This document shows, one piece after another, positions 1 through 9,272 of a DNA stretch of 64,000 nt. The stretch's first letter is position 1. Every line of letters begins with the position of its first letter. The position numbers and the translations under genes were made by a program. The stretch is from Roseburia sp. (GTDB lineage: Bacteria; Bacillota; Clostridia; Lachnospirales; Lachnospiraceae): assembly GCA_026168605.1 (NCBI GenBank), contig JAPFDX010000012.1, positions 246,291 to 310,290 of the forward strand, read 5' to 3'. The notes under the pieces were generated by a model, which saw nothing but the letters and a program-made list of their open reading frames with translations, made no database searches and was not told where the DNA came from.

Positions 1-265
1 CCATAAAAAATGCGTGCTCCGCGCGGAACGCCTCCGCCGCCAGCTCCTCCGCCTCCTTGATGACTGAGACCGGATGGCAGAGATTGTCGAGAGGTTTCAT
101 GGAATTGACGTCAAGGCTCATGCACTTCTCCCCCAAAAGCTCTGCCAGTTCGGGGTTTCCGCGCCCTCTCTTGTGTCCCGGCACATCAAACGGCACGACA
201 CGCCGCTTTTTTAATTTTTCCAGCGCCTCGTACACCGGGGCACGCATCTGTGGATTCTTTTCCAT
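1..265 (-). CDS. Orn/Lys/Arg decarboxylase, N-terminal part (runs off the window)
   Basis: Only the first 88 or so residues are in the window. They read as the start of the PLP-dependent Orn/Lys/Arg decarboxylase family (fold type I): PVYEALEKLKKRRVVPFDVPGHKRG near residue 10, with the family's PGHKRG signature, followed by CMSLDVNSMKPLDNLCHP. Such enzymes decarboxylate a basic amino acid to a polyamine precursor; which amino acid cannot be told from this piece. A GGAGG at 272-276 lies 6 nt before the ATG at 263-265 and only 3 nt before an alternative in-phase ATG at 266-268, so 265 is preferred. The gene is separated from nfo by an RNA gene with its own terminator, so it is probably a separate transcription unit. 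Confidence 0.85.
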   Translation of the reverse strand, partial: MEKNPQMRAPVYEALEKLKKRRVVPFDVPGHKRGRGNPELAELLGEKCMSLDVNSMKPLDNLCHPVSVIKEAEELAAEAFRAEHAFFM

Positions 266-342
266 CATAAACCTCCATAACTTCAATTCGTTTCGCGGCG
301 CAATGCTGCGCCCGTGAAACGCTGCGCCTGCGGCGGGTCGCT

Positions 343-373
343 TCAGCGACACAATGCCATTCCGCCGCAGTGC
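343..373. repeat. 31-bp interspersed repeat, copy 1
   Basis: This stretch matches 49313-49343 in the same orientation at 27 of 31 positions, including an uninterrupted 17-bp core CCATTCCGCCGCAGTGC at 357-373. Both copies are in non-coding DNA just upstream of a minus-strand gene start or downstream of a gene end. It resembles a small REP-like element; no function is visible. Confidence 0.45.
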
Positions 374-407
374 GATTTGGCAAAATGTTTTTTGTTTTAC
401 AAGTAAA

Positions 408-445
408 ACAAAAAGCAGGTAATAGTAGTCACACTATCACCTGCC
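408..445 (-). terminator. Intrinsic terminator of the RNA gene
   Basis: On the minus strand GCAGGTGATAGT and ACTATTACCTGC pair around a short loop (415-444) and are followed directly by TTTTTGTTTT. It ends the RNA gene and insulates the decarboxylase gene downstream. Confidence 0.75.
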
Positions 446-711
446 TTATCTCTATCCAGTCTCGTCTTATCTGTGCATGACGCCTTGTCACACACCCTTT
501 AGAGTCTTACCCAGCAATTCCGCCAGCAAATATTTGCTAATCCTACGCTTTATTGACCGTTTCACAAGTGATACTTATAAAATTTGAGCTTCTAACTCAA
601 TCAATAACGTGGCTCATCGCCACAATCGGCAGCTGCCCCGCCTGTCCGTATGGGCTTAACCAATTCCTTGGTGGGCAAATATTTGCATGAAAACTCTTTC
701 GCATTCATGTA
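411..711 (-). ncRNA. Unidentified structured non-coding RNA gene, about 300 nt
   Basis: The gap between nfo and the decarboxylase holds a complete RNA transcription unit with no credible ORF: a sigma-A type promoter at 718-746, about 300 nt of sequence, and an intrinsic terminator at 408-445. The palindrome GCAAATATTTGC occurs twice (526-537 and 675-686), so the two copies can pair with each other or fold on themselves. Other short hairpin arms are visible, for example GTGGCGATGAGCCAC on the minus strand. I do not see the conserved cores of RNase P RNA, tmRNA or SRP RNA. A raiA-type or 6S-type RNA is possible but not recognised from sequence. Confidence 0.6.
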
Positions 712-717
712 AGCTTG

Positions 718-746
718 ATTGTAGCACACCCCGCTAAAAAATGCAA
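718..746 (-). promoter_or_regulatory. Promoter of the RNA gene
   Basis: On the minus strand a -35 TTGCAT (741-746) and a -10 TACAAT (718-723) are separated by exactly 17 nt. Transcription would start near 711. The promoter lies just behind the nfo stop codon (754), so the RNA has its own start independent of the dap operon. Confidence 0.65.
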
Positions 747-753
747 ATAAAAT

Positions 754-1581
754 TTACTCCGTCCAGGAGCGCACCAGTGCGATCTCCCGCTTGTATCCCT
801 CATCGTCATTTGGCGTCTCTAAGATAAACGGCTTTCCGGCGAGCAGCGGATGGGTCGCAACGCGCTTCATTCCCTCTAATCCGATATGCCCCTCCCCGAT
901 GCGGGCGTGTCTGTCCTTGTGCGCGCCGCACTCATTCATGCTGTCATTGAAATGTACCGCGCGCAGACGCTCCAGCCCAATGACCGCGTCGAACTCCTCC
1001 AGCACCTCATCCAGACGATTTACAATGTCATAGCCCCCGTCCCAGATATGGCAGGTGTCGAGACAGATCCCAAGCTTTTCGGAGAGATCCACCCGGTCGA
1101 TGATGGCGCGCAGCTCCTCAAAACTTCTTCCGACCTCAGTGCCCTTGCCCGCCATCGTCTCAAGCAGCACCGTCGTCGTCATGTCCGGCGTGAGCACCTC
1201 GTTTAACGTCTCCGCGATCAGCCGGATCCCCTCCTCTGCGCCCTGCCCCACATGGGAGCCCGGATGAAAATTATAGTAGTTCCCCGGCGTGTACTCCATT
1301 CTCTTTAGATCATCGGCGATCATATCCTTTGAAAATTGCCGGACGTCCTCCTTTGCCGCACACAGATTCATGGTGTACGGCGCGTGCGCCACGAGCGTGC
1401 CAAACTGCCGCTCCTTTGTGATCGCAAGCATTCCCTCCACATCGGACGGAATGATCTCCTTCGCCTTTCCGCCGCGTGGGTTTCTTGTAAAAAACGCAAA
1501 TGTATTTGCTCCGAGCTTTACCGCCGCCTTCCCCATCGCGGTATAGCCCTTTGTCGTCGATAAGTGATTTCCTATATACAT
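754..1581 (-). CDS. nfo: Endonuclease IV (AP endonuclease)
   Basis: 275-residue deoxyribonuclease IV, the TIM-barrel, zinc-dependent enzyme that cuts the backbone 5' of abasic sites in base-excision repair. It begins [13 protein letters not shown], and the family's metal-ligand motifs are present in order: [58 protein letters not shown] and [12 protein letters not shown] start 15 nt upstream is possible, but AAAGGA sits about 7 nt before the ATG at 1581 and would overlap that upstream start, so 1581 is used. It lies 11 bp behind fbp and is the last gene of the dapA-dapB-fbp-nfo run. Repair and lysine genes share a transcript by position only; no functional link is implied. Confidence 0.95.
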   Translation of the reverse strand: MYIGNHLSTTKGYTAMGKAAVKLGANTFAFFTRNPRGGKAKEIIPSDVEGMLAITKERQFGTLVAHAPYTMNLCAAKEDVRQFSKDMIADDLKRMEYTPGNYYNFHPGSHVGQGAEEGIRLIAETLNEVLTPDMTTTVLLETMAGKGTEVGRSFEELRAIIDRVDLSEKLGICLDTCHIWDGGYDIVNRLDEVLEEFDAVIGLERLRAVHFNDSMNECGAHKDRHARIGEGHIGLEGMKRVATHPLLAGKPFILETPNDDEGYKREIALVRSWTE

Positions 1582-1592
1582 TTTGATTCCTT

Positions 1593-3566
1593 TCAATTCT
1601 CATTTTTTTCTGACAGTTGCTCCGCCAGCACACCCGAGCGGTAGGCGGCGAGCAGCGCCTGCAAATCCTGTATGGACTCCCGCAGTTCTCTACCGATGTC
1701 GGTGTCCGCCACCAGTTTGCGGCGCGTCACGTGCTGCACCAGAACCGTATGCGATGCGACGTCGCTTCCATCCCTCACCGCCTTTTCCACCGACTCAAAC
1801 GGCTCATGTGCAGCGAGCAGCAGACCGTAGGAGTTGTAGATCAGCGTATAGCCCGCGATCCCCGTCTTTGGCTGATAGGCTTTGGAAAAACCGCCGTCGA
1901 TGATCAGCAATCTGCCACCACACCGAACCGGAGATTCCCCGCGCTTTGCCTCCACTGGAATGTGACCGTTGATGATATGCGACTCCGCGCCGCCCAGACC
2001 AAATTCCGCCAGAATACGGCTGACGGTCTCCTCATCGTCCAACAGACGGTAGTAAGGATTTTTCGGCTCCTCATGCGTCCTCTTATCCGCCACAAAATAG
2101 CGCTCAAACGTCGTCATTTTCGCTTTTCCAAACACCGGGGAATTCTGGTTTTCCCAGATAAACCAGAGAATATCCTGCCCTCTTTTTTTCTCCCCGGGAT
2201 CGATCGCATAGTAACCCTTTCTTGCGTAGCTCTCAAGGACGTCATAGAGTTCTTTTCCGGCATATTTTTTCCCGTAGATCTCCACGCTTGTAAAGCTGCC
2301 GTCCTCATTCATCGGCACGCAGCCGTGGTAGAGCAGATTGCCATTGTACACCTTGTAGAGACTCCCCTTTGTGAACAGAAAACGCACGTGTCTCTGAAGC
2401 TTCTCGCAGTTCAAAAATGCGAGCGTGATGCGCTCCATCACATCTGCCTCCTCCTGTGAAAGTTCGTACGGATGCTCCCAGTCAATGGTCGGAAAACTGA
2501 TGTCCTTCATCGGGTATTCCACACCCTCGATGCAGACCGTTCCCTTTTTCGGATCGATCTTGTCCAAAAGCAGCCGCCCGTCCATATGAAATTCCGGATG
2601 TCTCTTTATCATCTGTCCCTCGAGCTTAAACTGCATCACCGCGATCGCCTTGTGCATCTTCTCATCCAGCATCGCGTCATGGACGTCGTACTCGTCCTCT
2701 CTATAATCCAGCTTAAAACAGGTACACGGATCTTTCTCGTAGCGGCTCATCGCAAAACGTGCAAGCGGGACCAGATTGATGCCATAGCTGTCCTCAAGCA
2801 AATTCAGATTGCCGTACCTGGCAGAGATACGGATGACATTGCAGATACAGGCCTGATTCCCCGCAGCCGCACCCATCCAGTAAACATCATGGTTTCCCCA
2901 CTGGATATCGACTGAATGATGGCGCATCAGTGTGTCCATGACAAGATTCGGGTACGGTCCCCGGTCGAATATGTCCCCCAAAACGTGCAGATGGTCCACG
3001 ACCAGACGACGGATCACGTTACAGAGAGAAATGACAAGCTCACCCGCCCTGCCCGTGCCAATGACCGAATTGATGATCTCATTATAGTATGCCTCCTGAT
3101 CCGAGATATCCGGTCTCCCGGTCAAAAGTTCCTCGATCACGTAGGCAAAGTCTTTTGGCAGCGCCTTGCGCACCTTGGAGCGGGTATACTTGGAGGATGC
3201 ACTCTTACAGATACGGATGAGACGGTAAAGCGTCACCTTGTACCAGTCCTCCATGTTTTCCTCATTCTTCAATACCAGCTCTAACTTCTGCTCCGGATAG
3301 TAGATCAGCGCCGCGATCGCCTTTTTCTCCGTCGCACTGATGGCATTGCTAAATTCGTCCTCGATCTTGCGCCGGATGGCGCCGGAGCCATTCTTAATGA
3401 TATGCCGGAACTGGTCATACTCCCCGTGAATATCGGTGATAAAATGCTCGGTTCCCTTTGGCAGGCTCAGAATGGCCTGCAAATTGATGATTTCCGTCGC
3501 CGCGGAAGCCACGGTCGGATACTGCTTCGCCAGACTTTTTAAATATCTGAGTTCTCCGTTTTCCAT
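1593..3566 (-). CDS. fbp: Fructose-1,6-bisphosphatase, class III
   Basis: About 657 residues, the usual size of the Firmicutes-type class III FBPase, which hydrolyses fructose-1,6-bisphosphate to fructose-6-phosphate in gluconeogenesis. Metallophosphatase motifs are present: [22 protein letters not shown] and [10 protein letters not shown] supply the metal-binding Asp, His and Asn residues. The long insert between these motifs and the C-terminal part ([20 protein letters not shown]) are as in the family. A GTG start at 3578 is open, but GGAG is placed 6 nt before the ATG at 3566, which fits the [12 protein letters not shown] start. The gene follows dapB with no gap for a promoter, so it is probably under the lysine riboswitch as well. 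Confidence 0.95.
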   Translation of the reverse strand: MENGELRYLKSLAKQYPTVASAATEIINLQAILSLPKGTEHFITDIHGEYDQFRHIIKNGSGAIRRKIEDEFSNAISATEKKAIAALIYYPEQKLELVLKNEENMEDWYKVTLYRLIRICKSASSKYTRSKVRKALPKDFAYVIEELLTGRPDISDQEAYYNEIINSVIGTGRAGELVISLCNVIRRLVVDHLHVLGDIFDRGPYPNLVMDTLMRHHSVDIQWGNHDVYWMGAAAGNQACICNVIRISARYGNLNLLEDSYGINLVPLARFAMSRYEKDPCTCFKLDYREDEYDVHDAMLDEKMHKAIAVMQFKLEGQMIKRHPEFHMDGRLLLDKIDPKKGTVCIEGVEYPMKDISFPTIDWEHPYELSQEEADVMERITLAFLNCEKLQRHVRFLFTKGSLYKVYNGNLLYHGCVPMNEDGSFTSVEIYGKKYAGKELYDVLESYARKGYYAIDPGEKKRGQDILWFIWENQNSPVFGKAKMTTFERYFVADKRTHEEPKNPYYRLLDDEETVSRILAEFGLGGAESHIINGHIPVEAKRGESPVRCGGRLLIIDGGFSKAYQPKTGIAGYTLIYNSYGLLLAAHEPFESVEKAVRDGSDVASHTVLVQHVTRRKLVADTDIGRELRESIQDLQALLAAYRSGVLAEQLSEKNEN

Positions 3567-3578
3567 CACATTCTCCAC

Positions 3579-4343
3579 TTAATGTCCTGCTCTGATCACA
3601 TCCTGCATATCATAAAAGCCCGCCGGCTTTCCGGCAAGAAACTTGGCTGCCTCCACCGCACCCTTACCGAACACGCTTCTGGAATACGCGGTGTGTGAAA
3701 AGGTGATCACCTCGTCGAGCCCCGCAAATAAAACCTCGTGCTCCCCGACGATATTGCCGCCGCGCACCGCAGAGATCCCGATCTCGTATTTGTCGCGCTT
3801 TTTGCGCTCGGCGCTTCTGTCATACTTGTATTCGTATGCGTCCGAAAGCGCGCCGTTCATCGCGTCCGCCAGCGCCAGCGCCGTGCCGCTTGGCGCGTCC
3901 AGCTTCTGGTTGTGGTGTTTCTCGATGATCTCCATATCAAATCCGGCAGGAGCAAGCGTCTGTGCCGCCTGCTGCAACAGTTCCAGCAGCAGATTGATCC
4001 CAAGGGACATATTTGCCGACTTCAAAACCGCTGTCTTTTCTGACGCTTCCCTGACACGGACAAGCTGCGCATCAGAAAGTCCCGTCGTACACAGCACGAC
4101 CGGAATCTGCTTTTCCTCACTGTAAATCAGCAGATCATCCACCGCCCCCGCATTGGAAAAGTCGATGATAACGTCCGCCTTCACGTCACAGACAGAAATA
4201 TTCGGAAATACCGGGTAATCATTTGTGATCCCGTCGTAGAGGTCTATCCCCGCCACGATCTCAATTTCCGGATCCTCCCTGCAGATACCCGTGATAACCT
4301 GTCCCATTTTACCGTTACATCCATTCATAATCGCTTTTATCAT
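3579..4343 (-). CDS. dapB: 4-hydroxy-tetrahydrodipicolinate reductase
   Basis: 254 residues. DapB reduces the DapA product with NAD(P)H in the diaminopimelate/lysine pathway. The N-terminal nucleotide-binding loop is NGCNGKMG, and the catalytic His-His region reads EIIEKHHNQKLDAPSGTA. The start at MIKAIMNG (4343) is preceded by GGAGGAGAACAAA; the upstream ATG at 4361 would place this ribosome binding site inside the gene and is rejected. It follows dapA by 35 bp in one operon. Together with dapL at 52434-53648 it shows that lysine/DAP is made by the aminotransferase shortcut rather than through succinylated or acetylated intermediates. Confidence 0.97.
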   Translation of the reverse strand: MIKAIMNGCNGKMGQVITGICREDPEIEIVAGIDLYDGITNDYPVFPNISVCDVKADVIIDFSNAGAVDDLLIYSEEKQIPVVLCTTGLSDAQLVRVREASEKTAVLKSANMSLGINLLLELLQQAAQTLAPAGFDMEIIEKHHNQKLDAPSGTALALADAMNGALSDAYEYKYDRSAERKKRDKYEIGISAVRGGNIVGEHEVLFAGLDEVITFSHTAYSRSVFGKGAVEAAKFLAGKPAGFYDMQDVIRAGH

Positions 4344-4378
4344 TTTGTTCTCCTCCCTCATACGGCTTCAAGCCGGCG

Positions 4379-5269
4379 TTACGCCAGCTTGATACCGTAG
4401 CCTCGCATTGCCTCCGCAAGCTTTGCCGCATTTTCTGTTGTCATTTCTGTCAGCGGGGAGCGGAGCGGTCCGACCTCTTTTCCCATCAGGTTCAATGCCT
4501 TCTTGACCGGGATCGGATTCACCTCGCTAAAGAGGGCGTCCACTAACGGCTGCGCCTCCAACTGAAGCTTCCTCGCCTTCGCTGCGTCGCCCGCCGCATA
4601 TGCCGCGCACATCTCGTGCACATTTTTCGGGGCAATATTGGACCAGACGGAGATCACGCCCACCGCGCCGATCGCCAGAAGCGGCACGACAATCCCGTCC
4701 TCGCCCGAATACAGATCCAGTTTTCCGTCGGTCAGGTACATCGTCTTTACCGCCTGCGCCACGTTTCCTGTCGCCTCCTTGATGCCGACGATATTCTCCA
4801 CGTCATGGAACAGCTTCGCCGCTGTCTCCGGCAGAATATTGCATCCCGTTCTGCCCGGCACGTTGTACATAATGATCGGCAGTTTCACCGCGTCGGCGAT
4901 CTCCGTATAGTACCGGATCAGTCCGCCCTGCGTCGCCTTGTTGTAGTACGGCGTCACCGCGAGCAACCCGTCCGCGCCCACGCGCTCCGCCTCCTGCGAA
5001 AGATGGACCGCCTCTCTCGTGCAGTTTGATCCCGTGCCCGCCACCACCGGAACACGGTGTGCGGTAAACCTTACCGCCGCCTCGATGACCTTCGTGTGCT
5101 CCTCCGTCGTAAGCGTCGAGCTCTCTCCTGTCGTTCCCGCGATGACAATGCAGTCCGTCCCCTCCGCGATCTGCCAGTCGATCAGCTCCTCAAGCTTCTC
5201 ATAATTGACCTCTTCATTTTCTTTCATCGGTGTGACGATTGCCACACCAGCACCTTTAAATATAGACAT
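4379..5269 (-). CDS. dapA: 4-hydroxy-tetrahydrodipicolinate synthase
   Basis: 296 residues, full length for DapA, which condenses aspartate semialdehyde with pyruvate in the committed step to DAP and lysine. Visible motifs: AGTTGESSTL (substrate-binding threonines), the catalytic tyrosine in MYNVPGRTG, and the Schiff-base lysine in VGIKEATGN. AGGAGG precedes the ATG at 5269. It is the first gene behind a lysine riboswitch whose terminator ends about 105 bp upstream, so the whole dapA-dapB-fbp-nfo run should be switched off when lysine is abundant. Confidence 0.97.
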   Translation of the reverse strand: MSIFKGAGVAIVTPMKENEEVNYEKLEELIDWQIAEGTDCIVIAGTTGESSTLTTEEHTKVIEAAVRFTAHRVPVVAGTGSNCTREAVHLSQEAERVGADGLLAVTPYYNKATQGGLIRYYTEIADAVKLPIIMYNVPGRTGCNILPETAAKLFHDVENIVGIKEATGNVAQAVKTMYLTDGKLDLYSGEDGIVVPLLAIGAVGVISVWSNIAPKNVHEMCAAYAAGDAAKARKLQLEAQPLVDALFSEVNPIPVKKALNLMGKEVGPLRSPLTEMTTENAAKLAEAMRGYGIKLA

Positions 5270-5373
5270 TCCAATTCCTCCTAAAACTATTATATGCTCC
5301 GCCGGTTCAAAATGCGCTTTCTCACACGAAGTGTGTTTTTTGACATAGGATTGCGCAGCAATTTCCTAATGTC

Positions 5374-5620
5374 AAAAAAACCGGCTCTGATGAGCCGGTC
5401 TGCTTCCCTATACCGCGAATAAAATCCATTCACCTGATAATCACGTAGAAACCGATAGCGCCCCATCCGAAAAGATGACAGTCATAGAGTTCTTAACCCC
5501 ATGCCCAAGCGATACAGCCGCAGATCTGTACACTTTCGGCGTGCTCCCCTTTCACTCCCCATCCTCTGCGCCTGCCACATCCGGAAAGCTACTCTTAAAG
5601 TACGCAACCTCTATCAACTA
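5374..5620 (-). promoter_or_regulatory. Lysine riboswitch (L-box) with terminator
   Basis: Read on the minus strand, 5620-5452 carries the conserved L-box elements in order: AGAGGTTGCG, AAGAGTA, GGGGAGCACGCCGAAA, GGTTAAGAACTCTATGACTGTCA and a closing GGGGCGCTATC whose CTATC pairs with GATAG at the 5' end. The expression platform follows: a GC-rich hairpin (ACCGGCTC...GAGCCGGT, 5380-5400) and a run of T (5374-5380). Lysine binding is expected to favour this terminator and stop transcription before dapA. The match to the family's conserved blocks and the dapA/dapB context agree. Confidence 0.9.
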
Positions 5621-5637
5621 TGTATCTTATTTTTTCT

Positions 5638-5666
5638 ACCATAACACTATCGATTCTGATTGTCAA
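5638..5666 (-). promoter_or_regulatory. Promoter of the lysine riboswitch operon
   Basis: Minus-strand -35 TTGACA (5661-5666) and -10 TATGGT (5638-5643) are 17 nt apart, placing the start of transcription just before the L-box aptamer. Confidence 0.75.
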
Positions 5667-5790
5667 TGTGTTTCAACTTTTCTTCCTACACTACAAAAAT
5701 TTTTCCATCAATTACACTCCATCAAACCCAAGTTTCCCGCGTATAAGATCGTATCATCTCCATTGTGTTCCCAGACATAGGGTATCTTCC

Positions 5791-6819
5791 TCATCGTCCT
5801 CGCCCGGATTCCTCCTGTCTTTTCGCAGCACTGTACTTCATAATAAACAGCTCCACCGCCATCTGGTCGTTCATCTGTCCGGTTTTCACCGCTTCCTCCA
5901 GATCCACGCCCTCGCGCAGCGCGCCCTTTAGCTGTTCCACCGTAAAGCCCTTTGCCTGCGCGAGATTGCGCCGCACGGCAAAGGGTGGGATTCCCGCCTT
6001 CTGCGCCATCATCTGCTGCCCGATCCCTTTTGCCGCCATGTCGCGGATGGCGAGCAGGATCTGGAACTGTCTGGAGATCAGATACATGATGCGCATCGGC
6101 GGCTCCTTGAGCGTCAGCAGATCATAATACAGATCGAGTGCTCTCCTCTGATTGTGCTCTGCAATCGCATTGACCATCTCGAAAATCTTGTTTGTCGTCT
6201 GCTCCGTCGTCACCGCCTCGACATCCTCCGCCTCGATCACATCCTTCTCCAGTGTGTAGCAGAGCAGCTTTTCCAGCTCGCGGTCAATATTTCCCATGTC
6301 AGATCCTGTCTTTCCCAGAAAAAGCTGCATCACGGGCGCCGTGATATTTTTGCCCTCCTTCTTAAGGCGCGACAGGATCCAGCGCGTGAGCAGCTCCTCC
6401 GTCTGCGTGGCAAACTCGACGATCTTCCCGGCTTTTTTCACTGCCTTGTACATCCGGGAACGCTTGTCGACCTCCTCCTCCACAAACAAAAAGAACGTCG
6501 TCTCTGCGGGCTGTGCCAGATAATCCGCCAGATCGTCGCAGGAGCTTTTAAAAAACCCGCTGTTTTCTATCAAAATCACGCGGCGCTCCGCAAAAAACGG
6601 CAGCGTCTCCGCCAGATCTATGACCGCCTTCGGGTTGACATCCTTCCCCTCAAACGCCGTAACATTCATGTCCTCCCCCATCGAAGGTCCGCTCTCCGAT
6701 CCGGCGAGAGCCATCTTTAGCTTATCACGGTACTGCTTCTTTAAATAACCTTCCTCCCCATAAAAAAGATAGATCTGTTTAAAATTTCCCGTCCTGATAT
6801 CTTCATCCACTGTCTTCAT
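5791..6819 (-). CDS. holA: DNA polymerase III delta subunit (clamp loader)
   Basis: 342 residues. HolA is the clamp-loader subunit that opens the beta clamp. The sequence starts MKTVDEDIRTGNFKQIYLFYGEEGYLK, the family's nucleotide-binding-like start (LFYGEE.YL), and keeps the helical second half with KEPPMRIMYLISRQFQILL typical of HolA C-terminal domains. It sits 29 bp behind comEC. The comEA-comEC-holA order is a frequent arrangement in Firmicutes, so the placement supports the assignment. The stop at 5791 is about 125 bp upstream of the riboswitch promoter of the next operon. Confidence 0.95.
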   Translation of the reverse strand: MKTVDEDIRTGNFKQIYLFYGEEGYLKKQYRDKLKMALAGSESGPSMGEDMNVTAFEGKDVNPKAVIDLAETLPFFAERRVILIENSGFFKSSCDDLADYLAQPAETTFFLFVEEEVDKRSRMYKAVKKAGKIVEFATQTEELLTRWILSRLKKEGKNITAPVMQLFLGKTGSDMGNIDRELEKLLCYTLEKDVIEAEDVEAVTTEQTTNKIFEMVNAIAEHNQRRALDLYYDLLTLKEPPMRIMYLISRQFQILLAIRDMAAKGIGQQMMAQKAGIPPFAVRRNLAQAKGFTVEQLKGALREGVDLEEAVKTGQMNDQMAVELFIMKYSAAKRQEESGRGR

Positions 6820-6848
6820 TGTCTCTGCACGCTCCCTTAACTATTGTC

Positions 6849-9266
6849 CTATTTTAACACACCGGAAGACGAAAAACCATACACCTTTACCCCTTTTTCT
6901 TCCATCCGCACAGTGATCTGCCCCAGATCCATCGTACAGAAAATCCCACCGCACGTCTGCTCCATCCGTCCGAGCGCCTCCTCGTGCGGGTGTCCGTAAC
7001 GGTTCCCCTGCGAGCAGGAGACCACGGCTGCCTGCGGCGAGATCTCCGCGAGCAGCAGCTCGGAATTAGAATATTTTGACCCGTGATGCGCCGCCTTGTA
7101 GACGTCCACCGCAACCGTGCCACCGTCCGTTTCCTCTTTTGCCAGCTCCTGCATCCTCCGCAAAACCTCTTTTTCCTGCGCGATCCCGGTATCCCCCGTG
7201 AAAAGACCGCAAAATCCGTCCTCCCGGTAGGAAAACACAAGCGAGTCTGCATTTTTATCCCCGCTGCCGGCGTCTGCCGCCGGATAGAGCATATCCACGC
7301 GCGCACCGCCGAGCCGGAGCGTATCGCCTGCCTCCACAAACAAAATCCCGGTTCCATTTTTCTGCGCGAGCGCTGCCAGCGTCTCATACGCTTCCTCCCG
7401 TTCCATCGCCTCGGCAAACACAAGATTCCTGATCTCATACCCCGCCTCCAAAGCCTCTTTAAGCCCTGAAATGTGATCCTCGTCGGTGTGCGACACAAAC
7501 CAGAAATCAATCCTTTTCACCCCGCGGGATTTTAAAAACGGCAGGATCCGGTAAGTTCCCACCTGGCGGACGTCGGAGCTGCCACCGTCCACGAACAGAT
7601 GGTAGCCTTCCGCTGTGCGGATGTAGCTTCCGTCCCCCTGCCCGACGTCCAGAAAAGCGATCTCAAACCCTTGCGGCGGACGGAACAGCAGCACGCCAAG
7701 CAGTGCGGCTGCCACGGCGAGGAAATGCCGCACAGACCTGCCCGAAAGCTCCTCCGCCCCCTGCACTCCCTTTCTCCGGTACAGAAAAACAGCGACGCCA
7801 GCCAGCCCCGCATAATAGCACGCCACCTGCCAGAGCGCGGGACGTCCGAGGATCGCCATGCTCCCCGGCAGTCCGGCGCAGCACGCACAGACAAAACGCA
7901 CAAATCCCAGCAGTTTTTCCCCGCAAAAGAGGATCGCTGTGCCTGCGGGCGGGCAGACCAGCCCAAACAGTCCGCCCGCAACACCGCAGGCGAGCAGCAC
8001 ACCCATCAACGGCAGCACGATAAGATTGACGGGGAGCGCGTACAACGGCGCTTCAAAATAGTGCCACGCCGCAAGCGGCAGTGTCGCAAGCTGTACGGTC
8101 AGGCTGACAAACAGTGTCTGCTTTTTCTTCCCGTGCTCTGCATCCTCAAACGACACGCAGCCGCCAAGCCACACAACGCCGAGGATCGCCGCAAAAGAAA
8201 ACTGAAATCCCGCATCCCACAGCAGATAAGGATTGTTCCACAGCAGCACCAGCGCCATAAGACCCAGCGCGTTTAGGCTGTCATAGCTCCTTCCAAGCGT
8301 CTGCGCCAGCAGAAGCAGCACAAACATTCCGACTGCGCGCTGCACGGACACCCCCATCCCCACCATCGTGCCATAGCCATACAAAAGCACGCCGGCACAC
8401 AGCCCGGACACGCCAAACGGCAGCCCTCTTTTTCGCAGAAAGTGGTACAGCGTCATGCCGATCACCGAGATGTGAAGTCCCGAGATCGCCATGATGTGGG
8501 AAAGTCCTGCCGTCTGGTAGAGCCGCTTGGTCTCCTCGTCCAAAAGCGTCTTGTCCCCGATGACCATCGTCGCCATCACGCCGCTCGCCTCCGGCTGCAT
8601 CCTGTTCTCATAGACCTCCCGCAGACGCAGCCTTAAGTCAAAAAGCATTTCGCGCCAGCGGCTCGCCTGGCCGTGCGCGGAGACAAGCGCGACGTCTTTG
8701 AGCGCGAAATCCACCTTTCGCGCCAGATAAAAGGAGCGCGCGTCGAAATTTCCCTCATTGACCGCTGTTTTCCACAATTCTACTGTTCCATTTAACACAA
8801 GGATTTCTCCGACGGAAGCGATGTCGGAATCTGAATATGCAAGGATCCGGTTACACGCGACCGGCTCCTGCACGGATAGATCATTTTGATGGGATCCCGC
8901 CTGATTTTCGATCAGGCAGGACGTCAATTCATAGAGATACTGATCATATTTGATCTGCTTTCCTGCCACTTTTCCCTGAACGGTAAGCGCAGCTTTGTCC
9001 ACAAGCCCGGGCAGATAGCACGCCCGCTTCGCCTGCTCCCCCTGATACTGCCCAAACCCCAGAACAAACATCAGCGCACAGACGCTCACCCGGAAGCGGA
9101 GGCGGCGCACATCGCCGGAAAGATACCGCACTGCCCAGAGTGCGAACACCCATGCCGCAGCCGGAAGAAACACTGCGGGTGCAGGACTTCGCCCGCCAGA
9201 ATACGCAGCGCCAAGGATTCCGAGCAGGAAGCATACTGCCATTCCGCAAAATGGTCTTCGCAGCAT
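6849..9266 (-). CDS. comEC: ComEC/Rec2 DNA-uptake channel
   Basis: 805 residues, full length. ComEC forms the membrane channel through which single-stranded DNA enters during transformation. The N-terminal part is hydrophobic, followed by the Competence core (GVMATMVIGDKTLLDEE.. then LSHIMAISGLHISVIG) and several more membrane segments. The C-terminal third is a metallo-beta-lactamase-like domain with FLDVGQGDGSYIR, VSHTDEDHISG and AAHHGSKYSNS, the metal ligands expected for the nuclease-like domain. The ATG at 9266 is 6 nt behind the GerMN gene stop, and the GAGGAGGAG stretch at the end of that gene can act as ribosome binding site. It is complete with no frameshift, so DNA uptake machinery may be functional. 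Confidence 0.95.
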   Translation of the reverse strand: MLRRPFCGMAVCFLLGILGAAYSGGRSPAPAVFLPAAAWVFALWAVRYLSGDVRRLRFRVSVCALMFVLGFGQYQGEQAKRACYLPGLVDKAALTVQGKVAGKQIKYDQYLYELTSCLIENQAGSHQNDLSVQEPVACNRILAYSDSDIASVGEILVLNGTVELWKTAVNEGNFDARSFYLARKVDFALKDVALVSAHGQASRWREMLFDLRLRLREVYENRMQPEASGVMATMVIGDKTLLDEETKRLYQTAGLSHIMAISGLHISVIGMTLYHFLRKRGLPFGVSGLCAGVLLYGYGTMVGMGVSVQRAVGMFVLLLLAQTLGRSYDSLNALGLMALVLLWNNPYLLWDAGFQFSFAAILGVVWLGGCVSFEDAEHGKKKQTLFVSLTVQLATLPLAAWHYFEAPLYALPVNLIVLPLMGVLLACGVAGGLFGLVCPPAGTAILFCGEKLLGFVRFVCACCAGLPGSMAILGRPALWQVACYYAGLAGVAVFLYRRKGVQGAEELSGRSVRHFLAVAAALLGVLLFRPPQGFEIAFLDVGQGDGSYIRTAEGYHLFVDGGSSDVRQVGTYRILPFLKSRGVKRIDFWFVSHTDEDHISGLKEALEAGYEIRNLVFAEAMEREEAYETLAALAQKNGTGILFVEAGDTLRLGGARVDMLYPAADAGSGDKNADSLVFSYREDGFCGLFTGDTGIAQEKEVLRRMQELAKEETDGGTVAVDVYKAAHHGSKYSNSELLLAEISPQAAVVSCSQGNRYGHPHEEALGRMEQTCGGIFCTMDLGQITVRMEEKGVKVYGFSSSGVLK

Positions 9267-9272
9267 ACGCCT

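Noticed and set aside
1617..2459. 280-codon plus-strand frame
   Set aside because: It lies entirely opposite fbp, whose motifs are intact; no ribosome site or domain.
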